A stretch of 64,000 nucleotides of DNA, taken from the NCBI GenBank assembly GCA_002373675.1, contig DFLF01000003.1, positions 608-64,607 on the forward strand. The letters are read 5' to 3'. The notes beneath the pieces are model-generated. The model saw only the letters and a program-made list of their open reading frames with translations. It did no database searches and had not been told where the DNA came from. Below are positions 31,390 through 39,428 of the stretch, in pieces. The position numbers and the translations under genes were made by a program. The stretch is from Pseudobutyrivibrio sp. UBA3626. Its GTDB lineage: Bacteria > Bacillota > Clostridia > Lachnospirales > Lachnospiraceae. Position 1 is the first letter of the stretch; every line of letters begins with the position of its first letter.

Positions 31390-32481
31390 CTACTCTTCAT
31401 TTGGAACTTCCCAGTCCATTGCTTCTTTTAGGTATTGCTTGTGAAGTTCTAATATAGCAGACACATCGTGTGGTGGCTCTTTCTTAGGAGTGTCATCAGA
31501 GAAGTTGTCATAGCCAAGCTCCTTTGCAATATTGGCATAGCATTGTGCTAAGCCAAGGCGGGGAGCTTTTCCTTGTGAGCCCACATCCAGAATTGGCTCG
31601 GTTTCATAAGCGGCATTGTAGAACCATACAATTGCTTCTTCGTTATCATTGTTTTCTAAGAAGTATTCTCCCAGTTCTAAGCATATTTCTGAACATGCAT
31701 CTGTTACAAGTACTTTAGTTGTATATTTGAGAAATGATGCTTCGTCTTTTCTAAATCTGGCAGCTTTAGCCAGAATACAACAGGCTTTGCATAATTGTTC
31801 TTCTGTTACTTTCTGATTAATAAGAATGTTTTCGAAGACAGATGTTGCATTTGAAAAATCCTTTTCATCTCCGCATTTTAGAAGTTCCTTTGCATACATT
31901 GTTATTAAATTGTCGCTAAGATACTTATCCTTATTATATGTCTTTTCGAATATGCTAAAATCTCTTTTGTGATGAAGATTTTCAGGCATATGAAGAATCT
32001 CAATATCGCTGTCGAATACAACGGGGTCGAGCCTTACTGTCTCGTGTATGGGTTCAATCCATGTAAAGCTTCTTTGGCGTTTGTATAGTTTTGGGCGATA
32101 TTCTGACTTGGAATTGAGAACAGAAGATTTGCCATTTTCTACATAATGCATCTGGACAATTTCAACTTCTGGGACAAGAGCCATTTTGAGGTTCATAAAG
32201 CGCATTCTGTTTTCTTCATCAATTACTTCGTCAGCATCGCAACTATAGATATAATCCATTGTTGCTTTGGAGAAGGCAAAGTTCCTTGCAGCAGAGAAAT
32301 CATCTACCCATTCAAAATCATATATTTTATCGGTATATTTTTTCGCAATTTCTTTTGTCTTATCAGTAGAACCGGTGTCAACAATTATTATTTCATCCAT
32401 AAGGTTTTTTACTGAGTCAAGACACCTTTCTAGAAATTTCTCTTCGTTTTTTACAATCATTACAAGACTTATAGTTGTCAT
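31390..32481 (-). CDS. Glycosyltransferase family 2 with helical-repeat C-terminus
   Basis: 363 aa. The N-terminus MTTISLVMIVKNEEKFLERC, then IIIVDTGSTDKT and YIYSCDADE, is the SunS/WaaE-like GT2 pattern, with the metal-binding DAD near residue 89. Residues about 175-360 are helical with TPR-like pairs (around LAKAARFRKDEASFLKY and AIVWFYNAAYETEP). This architecture is common in clostridia; targets include proteins and surface polymers. It is on the minus strand, transcribed away from the sortase gene, and converges on the aminotransferase gene. Acceptor unknown. Confidence 0.88.
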   Translation of the reverse strand: MTTISLVMIVKNEEKFLERCLDSVKNLMDEIIIVDTGSTDKTKEIAKKYTDKIYDFEWVDDFSAARNFAFSKATMDYIYSCDADEVIDEENRMRFMNLKMALVPEVEIVQMHYVENGKSSVLNSKSEYRPKLYKRQRSFTWIEPIHETVRLDPVVFDSDIEILHMPENLHHKRDFSIFEKTYNKDKYLSDNLITMYAKELLKCGDEKDFSNATSVFENILINQKVTEEQLCKACCILAKAARFRKDEASFLKYTTKVLVTDACSEICLELGEYFLENNDNEEAIVWFYNAAYETEPILDVGSQGKAPRLGLAQCYANIAKELGYDNFSDDTPKKEPPHDVSAILELHKQYLKEAMDWEVPNEE

Positions 32482-32537
32482 ACAAACCCCTCGCGTTTTT
32501 CTATATAATCCTATAATGATTATAACATATTATATTC

Positions 32538-32566
32538 TTGTTAAAAAACAATAATACGAGTATAAT
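32538..32566 (+). promoter_or_regulatory. Promoter for sortase B gene
   Basis: TTGTTA (32538-32543) and TATAAT (32561-32566) with exactly 17 bp between. It lies about 80 bases before the start codon in the intergenic space shared with the divergent glycosyltransferase gene. Confidence 0.65.
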
Positions 32567-32644
32567 TATGTGAGATGATGTTTGATATATAGTGCTCATA
32601 TTACAAGTGTGATATGTGGCAATTAATTCATATAGGAGGTACTA

Positions 32645-33523
32645 ATGGAAGATAATAAAGCAAAAGAGAATAAAGTGGATGAGAATAAGAAGGCAGAAGA
32701 AAAAAAGAAATTGAGCTTGCGTTCAAGAATTATAATTACTATTGCTGTTGTAGTTGTTCTTATTGGAGTTGCATGGCTTGTATATTATCTGGTTGATTAT
32801 AAGAGGGGGCAATCAATATATGATGATATTAATAAGAACTACACTGCAAGTAATGGCGATGAGTGGTATAACAAAATAGATGTTAATATTGCTGAGTTAA
32901 AGCAGAAGAATCCAGATACCAGAGGATGGATTTATTTTGAAAATGAAGAGATAAGTTATCCGGTTGTTCAGGCTGCAGATGATGATAAGTATCTTAATAC
33001 TTCCTTTGATGGACAACAGTTAAGAGCTGGCAGTATATTCTTAGAGGCACTTAACAGTGGTGACTTTAGCGATAAGAATAGCATCATATATGGTCACAAT
33101 ATGAGAGATCAGTCTATGTTTGGACGTCTTCAGAAATACAAATACGAAGATAATTACTATAATGATCATTTATATTTTCAAGTGCTGACTGCGGATAAGA
33201 TATATAGATATAAGGTCTTTGCTTATAATGATGTGTCTGATACAAGTGATGTATACACACTTTCATTTGCGTCAGATAATGAATATGTTAAGTATATCAG
33301 TATGGTAAAGCAATTGTCACAACAGCAGATAGATGTACCGGATGTGTCAGAACCTAATGCTACTGATAATGAGAAGATTATTCAGAACTATAAGAAGTTA
33401 GTTACACTATCTACTTGTACAGATAGAGATGATATGAGGTTTGTAGTACTTGGTACACTAGTGGGAGAATATGACAGAATTAATAAACAATTAATATATG
33501 ATCCATTAAAGCAGCAACAATAA
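32645..33523 (+). CDS. srtB: Class B sortase
   Basis: Membrane transpeptidase that cuts a sorting motif and links surface proteins to the wall. 292 aa. A highly charged cytoplasmic N-terminus (Lys/Glu-rich, residues 1-27) is followed by one membrane helix (about 30-50) and the sortase fold. Catalytic His is in IYGHNMRD (about 150), Cys in TLSTCTDRD (about 257) and Arg in DDMRFVVLG (about 265). DTRGWIYFENEEISYPVV is the class B N-terminal pattern. AGGAGG lies seven bases before the ATG. It is a single-gene unit ended by a strong terminator. The 1743-aa surface protein is the only large exported protein in the window, but its tail is not a clear class B motif. Confidence 0.92.
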   Translation: MEDNKAKENKVDENKKAEEKKKLSLRSRIIITIAVVVVLIGVAWLVYYLVDYKRGQSIYDDINKNYTASNGDEWYNKIDVNIAELKQKNPDTRGWIYFENEEISYPVVQAADDDKYLNTSFDGQQLRAGSIFLEALNSGDFSDKNSIIYGHNMRDQSMFGRLQKYKYEDNYYNDHLYFQVLTADKIYRYKVFAYNDVSDTSDVYTLSFASDNEYVKYISMVKQLSQQQIDVPDVSEPNATDNEKIIQNYKKLVTLSTCTDRDDMRFVVLGTLVGEYDRINKQLIYDPLKQQQ

Positions 33524-33544
33524 TAAAATGCGTCTGATTTGTGA

Positions 33545-33581
33545 ATGTGTAGTTATATATGAGTATAACTACACATTTTTT
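33545..33581 (+). terminator. Terminator after srtB
   Basis: Perfect 13-bp stem ATGTGTAGTTATA / TATAACTACACAT with loop TATGAG followed by TTTTTG. Confidence 0.92.
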
Positions 33582-34056
33582 GCTGCTGTGCTTATTAATA
33601 TGAATTATGCACAAAAATTTCAGGTCTAAAAAAATGAAAAACAGAAACTAAAAGTTATCCACATATAATTTGTCGTAAAAATTGTGGATAACACCTACGA
33701 AAAATCATTTATTAACGGACTTATCCACGTTGTCCACGAAAAATGTATAAAAATAGGTGCAAATGGACACTCTATGTAATCAGTTTAGTTTTGTATGATT
33801 TGTACAAATTATTGCTATTTTGCATGATGATATTGACTTTTGAGATGTAAAACTATTGAATTAAAAAAATAAAATTGTCTGACAATTATGTGTCCAAAAT
33901 GTGTAGTTTGTAAAAGTGCATAAAAAAATATAAATAAAACCTTTATTTATTTGGTAAAATGTATTAAAATCTCTTTATAGGTATGTGCAAATACATTAAA
34001 ATCTACATTTGATAATTGTCGAATGTGTATATATGGGGAACTTAAGGAGGGGGAAT
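33582..34056. other. Gene-free AT-rich region with DnaA boxes
   Basis: About 475 bases with no plausible gene. The left part carries the DnaA-box cluster (33655-33738). The rest is very AT-rich, with a direct repeat ATTAAAATCT at 33963 and 33995. The CdaR-like gene begins at 34057 after AAGGAGGGGG. A promoter for that long gene run is expected here but no unambiguous -35/-10 pair was found. Confidence 0.6.
33655..33738. promoter_or_regulatory. Cluster of DnaA boxes
   Basis: TTATCCACA at 33655-33663 and its reverse complement TGTGGATAA at 33683-33691 both match the DnaA-box consensus TTATNCACA perfectly. TTATCCACG at 33721-33729 has one mismatch, and TTGTCCACG at 33730-33738 follows directly. 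Four sites in 84 bp with AT-rich DNA to the right is a layout seen at origins, DnaA-titration sites and DnaA-regulated promoters. dnaA, dnaN and other usual origin neighbours are absent. Confidence 0.7.
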
Positions 34057-35139
34057 ATGATTTCAAACCAGATATTGCAGAATACTATTGACGGTGCAAA
34101 AGGGATAACAGGTAAAGATTATGCTGTACTTGATACTGATGGGATAGTTCTTGCAACAACAACAGACAGTGCAGATGATTATGTAAAAGCTACAATCGAA
34201 TTTGCAGAATCTGATATGGATGCTCAGTTTAACGGACCGTGCAATATGTATAAGGTATTTGATGGTGGTCAGCTTGAATTTGTTTTTTTGGCTTTTGGAG
34301 AAGGCCAGGATACAACAGTAGGAAAGATTGTATCATTCCAGATATCAGAACTTCTTGTTGCTTATAAGGAGAGATTTGATAAGGATAATTTCATTAAGAA
34401 TCTTATCCTGGATAATATGCTTCTTGTTGATATCTATAATAGAGCAAAGAAGCTACATATAGATATTGAAGCTCGTCGTGTCGTGATGATTGTTAAGTTT
34501 GAAGAAGAGAAGGACGGCGACGAATTCGAAAGAGTAAGAAGTATATTCGGTGGCAAGAATAAAGATTTTGTTACTGCTGTTGATGAATCAAGCGTAATAG
34601 TCCTTAAGGATTTGGGCGAGAATGGTACATACGAAGATATTGAGAAAACTGCTAAAGTAATTATTGAATCATTCAAGGATAAGAAGAATGAGATAAGAGT
34701 TTCTTATGGAACTATTGTTAATGAACTAAAAGAAGTTTCACGTTCGTACAAAGAGGCGGGAATGGCACTTGATGTAGGTAAGATTTTCTTTGATGAGAAA
34801 GAGATTATTGCATATTCTGTGCTGGGTATAGGAAGATTAATATACCAGTTGCCTATTCCTTTATGTAAAATGTTTATTAAAGAGATATTCGAAGGTAAGT
34901 CGCCTAATCAATTTGATGAAGAGACGCTTATGACTATTAATAAGTTCTTCGAGAATTCTCTTAATGTATCAGAAACTTCAAGACAGCTTTATATCCATAG
35001 AAATACTCTTGTATACAGACTGGATAAATTACAGAAGAGTACTGGTCTTGACCTTAGAGTTTTCGAAGACGCAATAACATTCAAGATAGCGCTTATGGTT
35101 GTAAAATATATGGATTATATGGAATCACAGGAGTTTTAA
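34057..35139 (+). CDS. CdaR/PucR-family transcriptional regulator
   Basis: 360 aa from ATG 34057, after AAGGAGGGGG. The N-terminal part (ISNQILQNTIDGAKGITGKD and YAVLDTDGIVLATT) is the putative sugar-diacid recognition domain of CdaR-type regulators. The C-terminal part (NSLNVSETSRQLYIHRNTLVYRLDKLQ) is the PucR-type helix-turn-helix, near residues 305-335. Such proteins bind DNA in response to a small metabolite, often a sugar acid. Here, however, it stands three bases before ftsE in what looks like one transcript, and no sugar-acid genes are near. The ligand is unknown. Confidence 0.85.
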   Translation: MISNQILQNTIDGAKGITGKDYAVLDTDGIVLATTTDSADDYVKATIEFAESDMDAQFNGPCNMYKVFDGGQLEFVFLAFGEGQDTTVGKIVSFQISELLVAYKERFDKDNFIKNLILDNMLLVDIYNRAKKLHIDIEARRVVMIVKFEEEKDGDEFERVRSIFGGKNKDFVTAVDESSVIVLKDLGENGTYEDIEKTAKVIIESFKDKKNEIRVSYGTIVNELKEVSRSYKEAGMALDVGKIFFDEKEIIAYSVLGIGRLIYQLPIPLCKMFIKEIFEGKSPNQFDEETLMTINKFFENSLNVSETSRQLYIHRNTLVYRLDKLQKSTGLDLRVFEDAITFKIALMVVKYMDYMESQEF

Positions 35140-35142
35140 TTT

Positions 35143-35814
35143 ATGATTAAACTAGAACATGTCAGCAAAGAATATCAGAAGGGTGTTCCTGCTTTAAATG
35201 ATGTTAATTTACATATTGAGCCTGGTGAATTTGTATTCGTTATAGGTAATAGTGGCTCAGGTAAGTCTACATTGATTAAGCTACTTCTTAAGGAATTAGA
35301 GCCTACCAAAGGAAGAATTCTTATTAATGGTAAGTCTATTGCCGGATTAAATAAGAAACAAATTCCCAAATTCAGAAGAAATATCGGTGTTGTGTTCCAG
35401 GATTTTAGATTGCTTCAGGACAGGAATATATACGAGAATATTGCATTTGCTCTTAAAGTAGTCGAGACGCCTAGAAGACAGATAAATGAGAAGGTTGCAA
35501 GAATGTTGTCTCTTGTTGGTCTTGCTGCTAGATATCGTTCTTTTCCTGATAATCTATCAGGTGGTGAGCAACAGCGTGTTGCAATTGCAAGAGCGCTTGT
35601 TAATCAGCCTAAGATTCTTCTTGCAGATGAGCCTACAGGTAACCTTGATGAGGGCAATGCCTGGGATATTATGAATTTGCTTGATGAGATTAATCATAGA
35701 GGAACAACAGTAGTAGTTGTTACTCACAACATGGAAATTGTTAAAGCAATGAATAAGCGAGTTATTAGAATTAAGAAAGGTGTCATCGTTAGTGACTCCA
35801 AAGGAGATTTTTAA
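35143..35814 (+). CDS. ftsE: Cell division ATP-binding protein FtsE
   Basis: ATPase of the FtsEX complex, which drives peptidoglycan hydrolases at the division site or side wall. 223 aa with Walker A GNSGSGKST (near residue 35), Q-loop VFQDFRLL, signature LSGGEQQRVAIARA and Walker B ILLADEPTGNLD. The HNMEIV switch His lies after VVVVTH. VFQDFRLL together with ftsX directly downstream (2 bp) distinguishes FtsE from other small ABC ATPases. It starts three bases after the regulator gene. Confidence 0.95.
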   Translation: MIKLEHVSKEYQKGVPALNDVNLHIEPGEFVFVIGNSGSGKSTLIKLLLKELEPTKGRILINGKSIAGLNKKQIPKFRRNIGVVFQDFRLLQDRNIYENIAFALKVVETPRRQINEKVARMLSLVGLAARYRSFPDNLSGGEQQRVAIARALVNQPKILLADEPTGNLDEGNAWDIMNLLDEINHRGTTVVVVTHNMEIVKAMNKRVIRIKKGVIVSDSKGDF

Positions 35815-35816
35815 GG

Positions 35817-36725
35817 ATGAAATTAAGTACACTTCTTTATAACATACAACAAGGTCTTAAAAACATTTGGAGAAATAAAATGTTTAGCTTGGCCTCAATT
35901 GCTACAATGGCTGCATGTATATTCCTGCTTGGCATATTCTATTCTTTAGGTGTTAATTTTCAGGCAATGGTTAAAACTGCTGAGAAGGGTGTAACCGTGA
36001 CGGTATTCTTTGATGAAGGAATTGACCAGAATAAGATTAATGCAATAGGTCAGCAGATTGCATCAAGAGGAGAAGTTGATAATTATGAATATATAAGCCC
36101 TGAGAAGGCATGGGAATCATTTAAAGATTCATATTTTGAAGGGGATGAGAATATTGCGGCAAGTTTTAACGGCGACAATCCTCTTATTAATTCTGCCAAT
36201 TATAAGGTAACATTATCTGATGTGGCAAAGCAGGCATCTTTTGTTAATTTTGCAAAAGAAATTGATGGAGTAAGGGAAGTTAAGCAATCTGAAGTTGCAG
36301 CAAATGTATTAACTGACTTTAATAAACTTCTTACAGTTGTATCTGTAGCTATTGTTTTAATCCTTATCCTTGTGGCTGTATTTTTGATTAATAATACTGT
36401 AACAGTTGGTATATCTGTAAGAAAAGAAGAGATTGCCATTATGAAATTAATAGGCGCAAAAGATTCTTTCGTTAGAGCGCCTTTTATAGTAGAAGGTATA
36501 GTGATTGGTTTGGTGGGAGCTGCTATACCATTGATACTTTTGTTCTTTATGTATCAATCAATAATGTCATATGTAGCTAAAGAATTTAATCTATTAAGTT
36601 CTATGCTTACATTTGTTCCCATAGGGGAGATTTTTGCTGTACTTATTCCTGTATCAATTCTTCTTGGAGTAGGAATAGGATATTTTGGAAGTAGATTTAC
36701 ACTTAAGAGACATTTAAAGGTATAA
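35817..36725 (+). CDS. ftsX: Cell division membrane protein FtsX
   Basis: Membrane partner of FtsE that passes ATPase movements to extracellular hydrolases. 302 aa with four helices (about 25-48, 175-197, 225-248 and 265-290) and one large extracellular loop (about 50-165) between the first two, as in Gram-positive FtsX. The start LLYNIQQGLKNIWRNKMFS is the conserved cytoplasmic amphipathic helix. It is 2 bp after ftsE; an S41 protease gene follows 6 bp later. Confidence 0.95.
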   Translation: MKLSTLLYNIQQGLKNIWRNKMFSLASIATMAACIFLLGIFYSLGVNFQAMVKTAEKGVTVTVFFDEGIDQNKINAIGQQIASRGEVDNYEYISPEKAWESFKDSYFEGDENIAASFNGDNPLINSANYKVTLSDVAKQASFVNFAKEIDGVREVKQSEVAANVLTDFNKLLTVVSVAIVLILILVAVFLINNTVTVGISVRKEEIAIMKLIGAKDSFVRAPFIVEGIVIGLVGAAIPLILLFFMYQSIMSYVAKEFNLLSSMLTFVPIGEIFAVLIPVSILLGVGIGYFGSRFTLKRHLKV

Positions 36726-36731
36726 CTTGTA

Positions 36732-37922
36732 ATGGATTATAACGATAAGAAAATATTCAGAAAAGGCCTGTTGACAGGCTTAATAATTGCGCTTTTCATA
36801 AGTGCTTTGCTTATTACCGGGATTTTTGTATTTGTATATAGAAGTTCGGCAGTATTAACACCGAGAGTTAAGGCTAAGGTATCGTACCTTACAAATTATA
36901 TACAAGAGAAGTATTACGAGGATGTAGATATAAATAAGCTTCAAGAGGGACTGTATAAAGGTCTGGTAGAAGGACTGGGAGATGAATACAGTACATATCT
37001 TTCGGCAGAGGAAGCTGACTCATTCAAGTCATATGTTACAGGAGAACTCTGTGGGCTTGGTGCTGTTCTTACGAAAGAGGATTCCGGTGATGTAATAGTA
37101 TTAAAAGTATACGAAGGGTCTGCTGCTGATGAAATAGGACTTAGAGGTGGCGATATTATTGTTGCTGCTGATGATAAAATGGCGTCAGATATGGAACTTT
37201 CAGACTTTACTTCCTATACAAAAGGTGGAGAGAATACATCCTTTAATCTGACATACAGAAGAGGGGATGACACAAGACAGACTAAGGTTACAAGAAAGAA
37301 AATCAAAGTTCCATCTGTATCCCATAAGATGCTTGATGGTAATATTGGCTATATTGAGATTTTAGAGTTTTCTAAAAACACATATTCTGAATATATGGAT
37401 GCCATTAATGACCTTAAGGCAAATGGTGTTAAAGGCGTAGTATTTGATCTTCGATTTAATGGTGGTGGACTTGTGGAATCATCTGCACAAATACTTGACG
37501 AGATACTTCCTAAAGCTAAGATTGTAAGTTTGCAGATTAAGAATCAGCCTGATGTGACATATGATTCTGATGATGAGAAGAAACTGGATATGCCAATTGC
37601 TGTTCTTGTGTCAAACAGGACAGCATCAGCAGCAGAAATTTTTGCAGCAGCTATCAAAGATAATAATTATGGAACACTTATTGGATATAAGACATATGGA
37701 AAAGGTGTTGTCCAGGCATCATCCGTATTAGAAGATGGTTCTGTAATAAGTATTACAAGCGGTAAATACTTTACTCCAAGCGGAGAATGTATTAATGAAA
37801 AGGGAATAGAACCTGATATCAAACTTGATTTTGAATATAAGGGAGATTCTAATTCTTCATATGATGAGATGATGGATAATCAGGTACTTAAAGCTATAGA
37901 AGTTATTAATAGCAAACTATAA
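36732..37922 (+). CDS. S41-family carboxyl-terminal processing protease
   Basis: 396 aa membrane-anchored protease of the CtpA/CtpB type, acting outside the cytoplasm. An N-terminal helix (about 14-37) is followed by a PDZ domain (about 95-180, GLGAVLTKEDSGDVIVLKV and GLRGGDIIVAADD) and the catalytic domain. Catalytic Ser lies in SNRTASAAEIFAAA (about 298) and Lys in YKTYGKGVVQ (about 323). It is placed directly after ftsX and before prfB, an arrangement common in Clostridia. It may process an envelope hydrolase or regulator linked to FtsEX; this is inference from position. Confidence 0.92.
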   Translation: MDYNDKKIFRKGLLTGLIIALFISALLITGIFVFVYRSSAVLTPRVKAKVSYLTNYIQEKYYEDVDINKLQEGLYKGLVEGLGDEYSTYLSAEEADSFKSYVTGELCGLGAVLTKEDSGDVIVLKVYEGSAADEIGLRGGDIIVAADDKMASDMELSDFTSYTKGGENTSFNLTYRRGDDTRQTKVTRKKIKVPSVSHKMLDGNIGYIEILEFSKNTYSEYMDAINDLKANGVKGVVFDLRFNGGGLVESSAQILDEILPKAKIVSLQIKNQPDVTYDSDDEKKLDMPIAVLVSNRTASAAEIFAAAIKDNNYGTLIGYKTYGKGVVQASSVLEDGSVISITSGKYFTPSGECINEKGIEPDIKLDFEYKGDSNSSYDEMMDNQVLKAIEVINSKL

Positions 37923-37942
37923 TATAGAAAGAGGGTGAAACT

Positions 37943-39047
37943 GTGGTTGAACTTGATGAATACAAGAAGACTTTAAAGTCTTATGAAACTCCACTACAGG
38001 AAGTGAGGGATTCACTTTGACTTAGCTAATAAGTCAAATCGGATTAACGAATTAGAAAAGGAAATGGAGGAGCCTACATTCTGGGATGATTCTGATTCTT
38101 CTACTGCCAAGATGAAAGAATTAAAAGACCTAAAGAATGATATAGACTCATATAACAATCTTGTAAATGCCTATGAGGATATTGAGGCATATATTGAGCT
38201 TGGTAATGAAGAAGAAGACGAAGAATTAGTAATAGAAACCAAAGAGTTACTTGACGATTTTATTAAGGAATTTGATTCCCTTCGAATGAAGACTCTGTTT
38301 ACAGAAGAGTATGATGGCGATAATGCCATTGTTACACTTCATGCAGGTGCAGGGGGAACAGAGAGTTGTGACTGGGTTTCTATGCTTTACAGAATGTATT
38401 CAAGATGGGTTTCAAACAAAGGCTTTGAACTTGAAGTTCTAGATTCTTTAGATGGTGATGAAGCCGGGCTAAAGTACATTACATTCCAGGTGACAGGACA
38501 CAATGCATATGGATATTTAAAGTCTGAAAAGGGCGTACATAGACTTGTAAGAATATCTCCTTTTAATGCACAGGGAAAAAGGCAGACCAGTTTTGCCAGT
38601 TGTGATGTTATACCAGATATCGAAGAAGATGTAGATATTGAGATTAAGGACGAAGATATACGAATAGATACCTATCGTTCCAGCGGTGCAGGTGGACAGC
38701 ATATTAATAAGACCAGTTCTGCTATTAGAATTACACATTTCCCATCTGGAATTGTTGTTCAATGTCAGAATGAACGTTCACAGCATATGAATAAGGATAA
38801 GGCAATGCAGATGCTAAAGTCCAAATTATATATGCTAAAGCTTGAAGAAAATGCAAAAGGACTTGAAGAAATCAGGGGAGAAGTAACAGAAATCGGTTGG
38901 GGTAATCAGATTCGCTCATATGTAATGCAACCATATACTATGGTTAAGGATTTGAGAACTAACGAAGAGACTTCGAATGTAAATGCTGTAATGGATGGTG
39001 AAATTGATAACTTCATTAACGCATATCTGAAATGGAGGTTACTATGA
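37943..39047 (+). CDS. prfB: Peptide chain release factor 2 (programmed +1 frameshift)
   Basis: Recognises UGA and UAA and releases the finished protein. Translation begins at GTG 37943 (AGAGGGTG upstream), runs 25 codons to CTT-TGA-C at 38015-38021, and continues in the +1 frame from 38019 to 39047. The first part reads MVELDEYKKTL, the second DLANKSNRINELEKEM. The slip site CTTTGAC and the upstream GAGGG (internal ribosome-site mimic) are the classic autoregulation signals: low RF2 lets the ribosome slip at UGA. SPF near VRISPFNAQGK gives stop-codon recognition, and GAGGQHINKT gives peptide release. Its stop overlaps the Hpt gene start (ATGA). Confidence 0.96.
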
Positions 39048-39403
39048 CGATACAAGAATGCTACGAGAAAATGGGCGGAAATTTTGAAGAAGTAATCAGA
39101 AGACTTCGTAAAGAAGATTTTGTCAAGAAATTTCTTGTGAAGTTTCCAGATGATCCAAGCTATGGGGAGCTTGTTGAAAGCATGGATAAAGGGGATGTGG
39201 AAGTTGGCTTTAGAGCTGCCCACACTCTGAAAGGAGTTTGTCAAAATCTTGGTCTTGAGCGATTATTTAAGTCAAGTAATGAAGTAACAGAAGCCTTGAG
39301 ATCTGGGGATAAAGACAAGGCTTCAACATATATGCCTCAGGTAAAAGAGGATTATAAAGTTACAGTTGATGCAATTAACGAATTTATTAACAATGGGGAA
39401 TAA
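39044..39403 (+). CDS. Histidine phosphotransfer (Hpt) domain protein
   Basis: 119 aa from ATG 39044 (GGAGG upstream, overlapping the prfB stop). A helical bundle carries the Hpt motif AAHTLKGVCQNLG with the phosphate-accepting His near residue 65. A companion DKGDVEVGFR segment lies before it. It relays phosphate between a kinase and a response regulator. The REC-HD-GYP regulator two genes later is the natural partner; no histidine kinase is in the window. The join to prfB by ATGA ties its expression to the RF2 transcript. Confidence 0.9.
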   Translation: MTIQECYEKMGGNFEEVIRRLRKEDFVKKFLVKFPDDPSYGELVESMDKGDVEVGFRAAHTLKGVCQNLGLERLFKSSNEVTEALRSGDKDKASTYMPQVKEDYKVTVDAINEFINNGE

Positions 39404-39428
39404 TGTAAAGATGCTCTAGGAGAAGAAT

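Noticed and set aside
33582..34056. Replication origin of the chromosome
   Set aside because: DnaA boxes are present, but dnaA, dnaN, recF and gyrase genes are not nearby; the box cluster alone does not show an origin. Kept as a finding instead.
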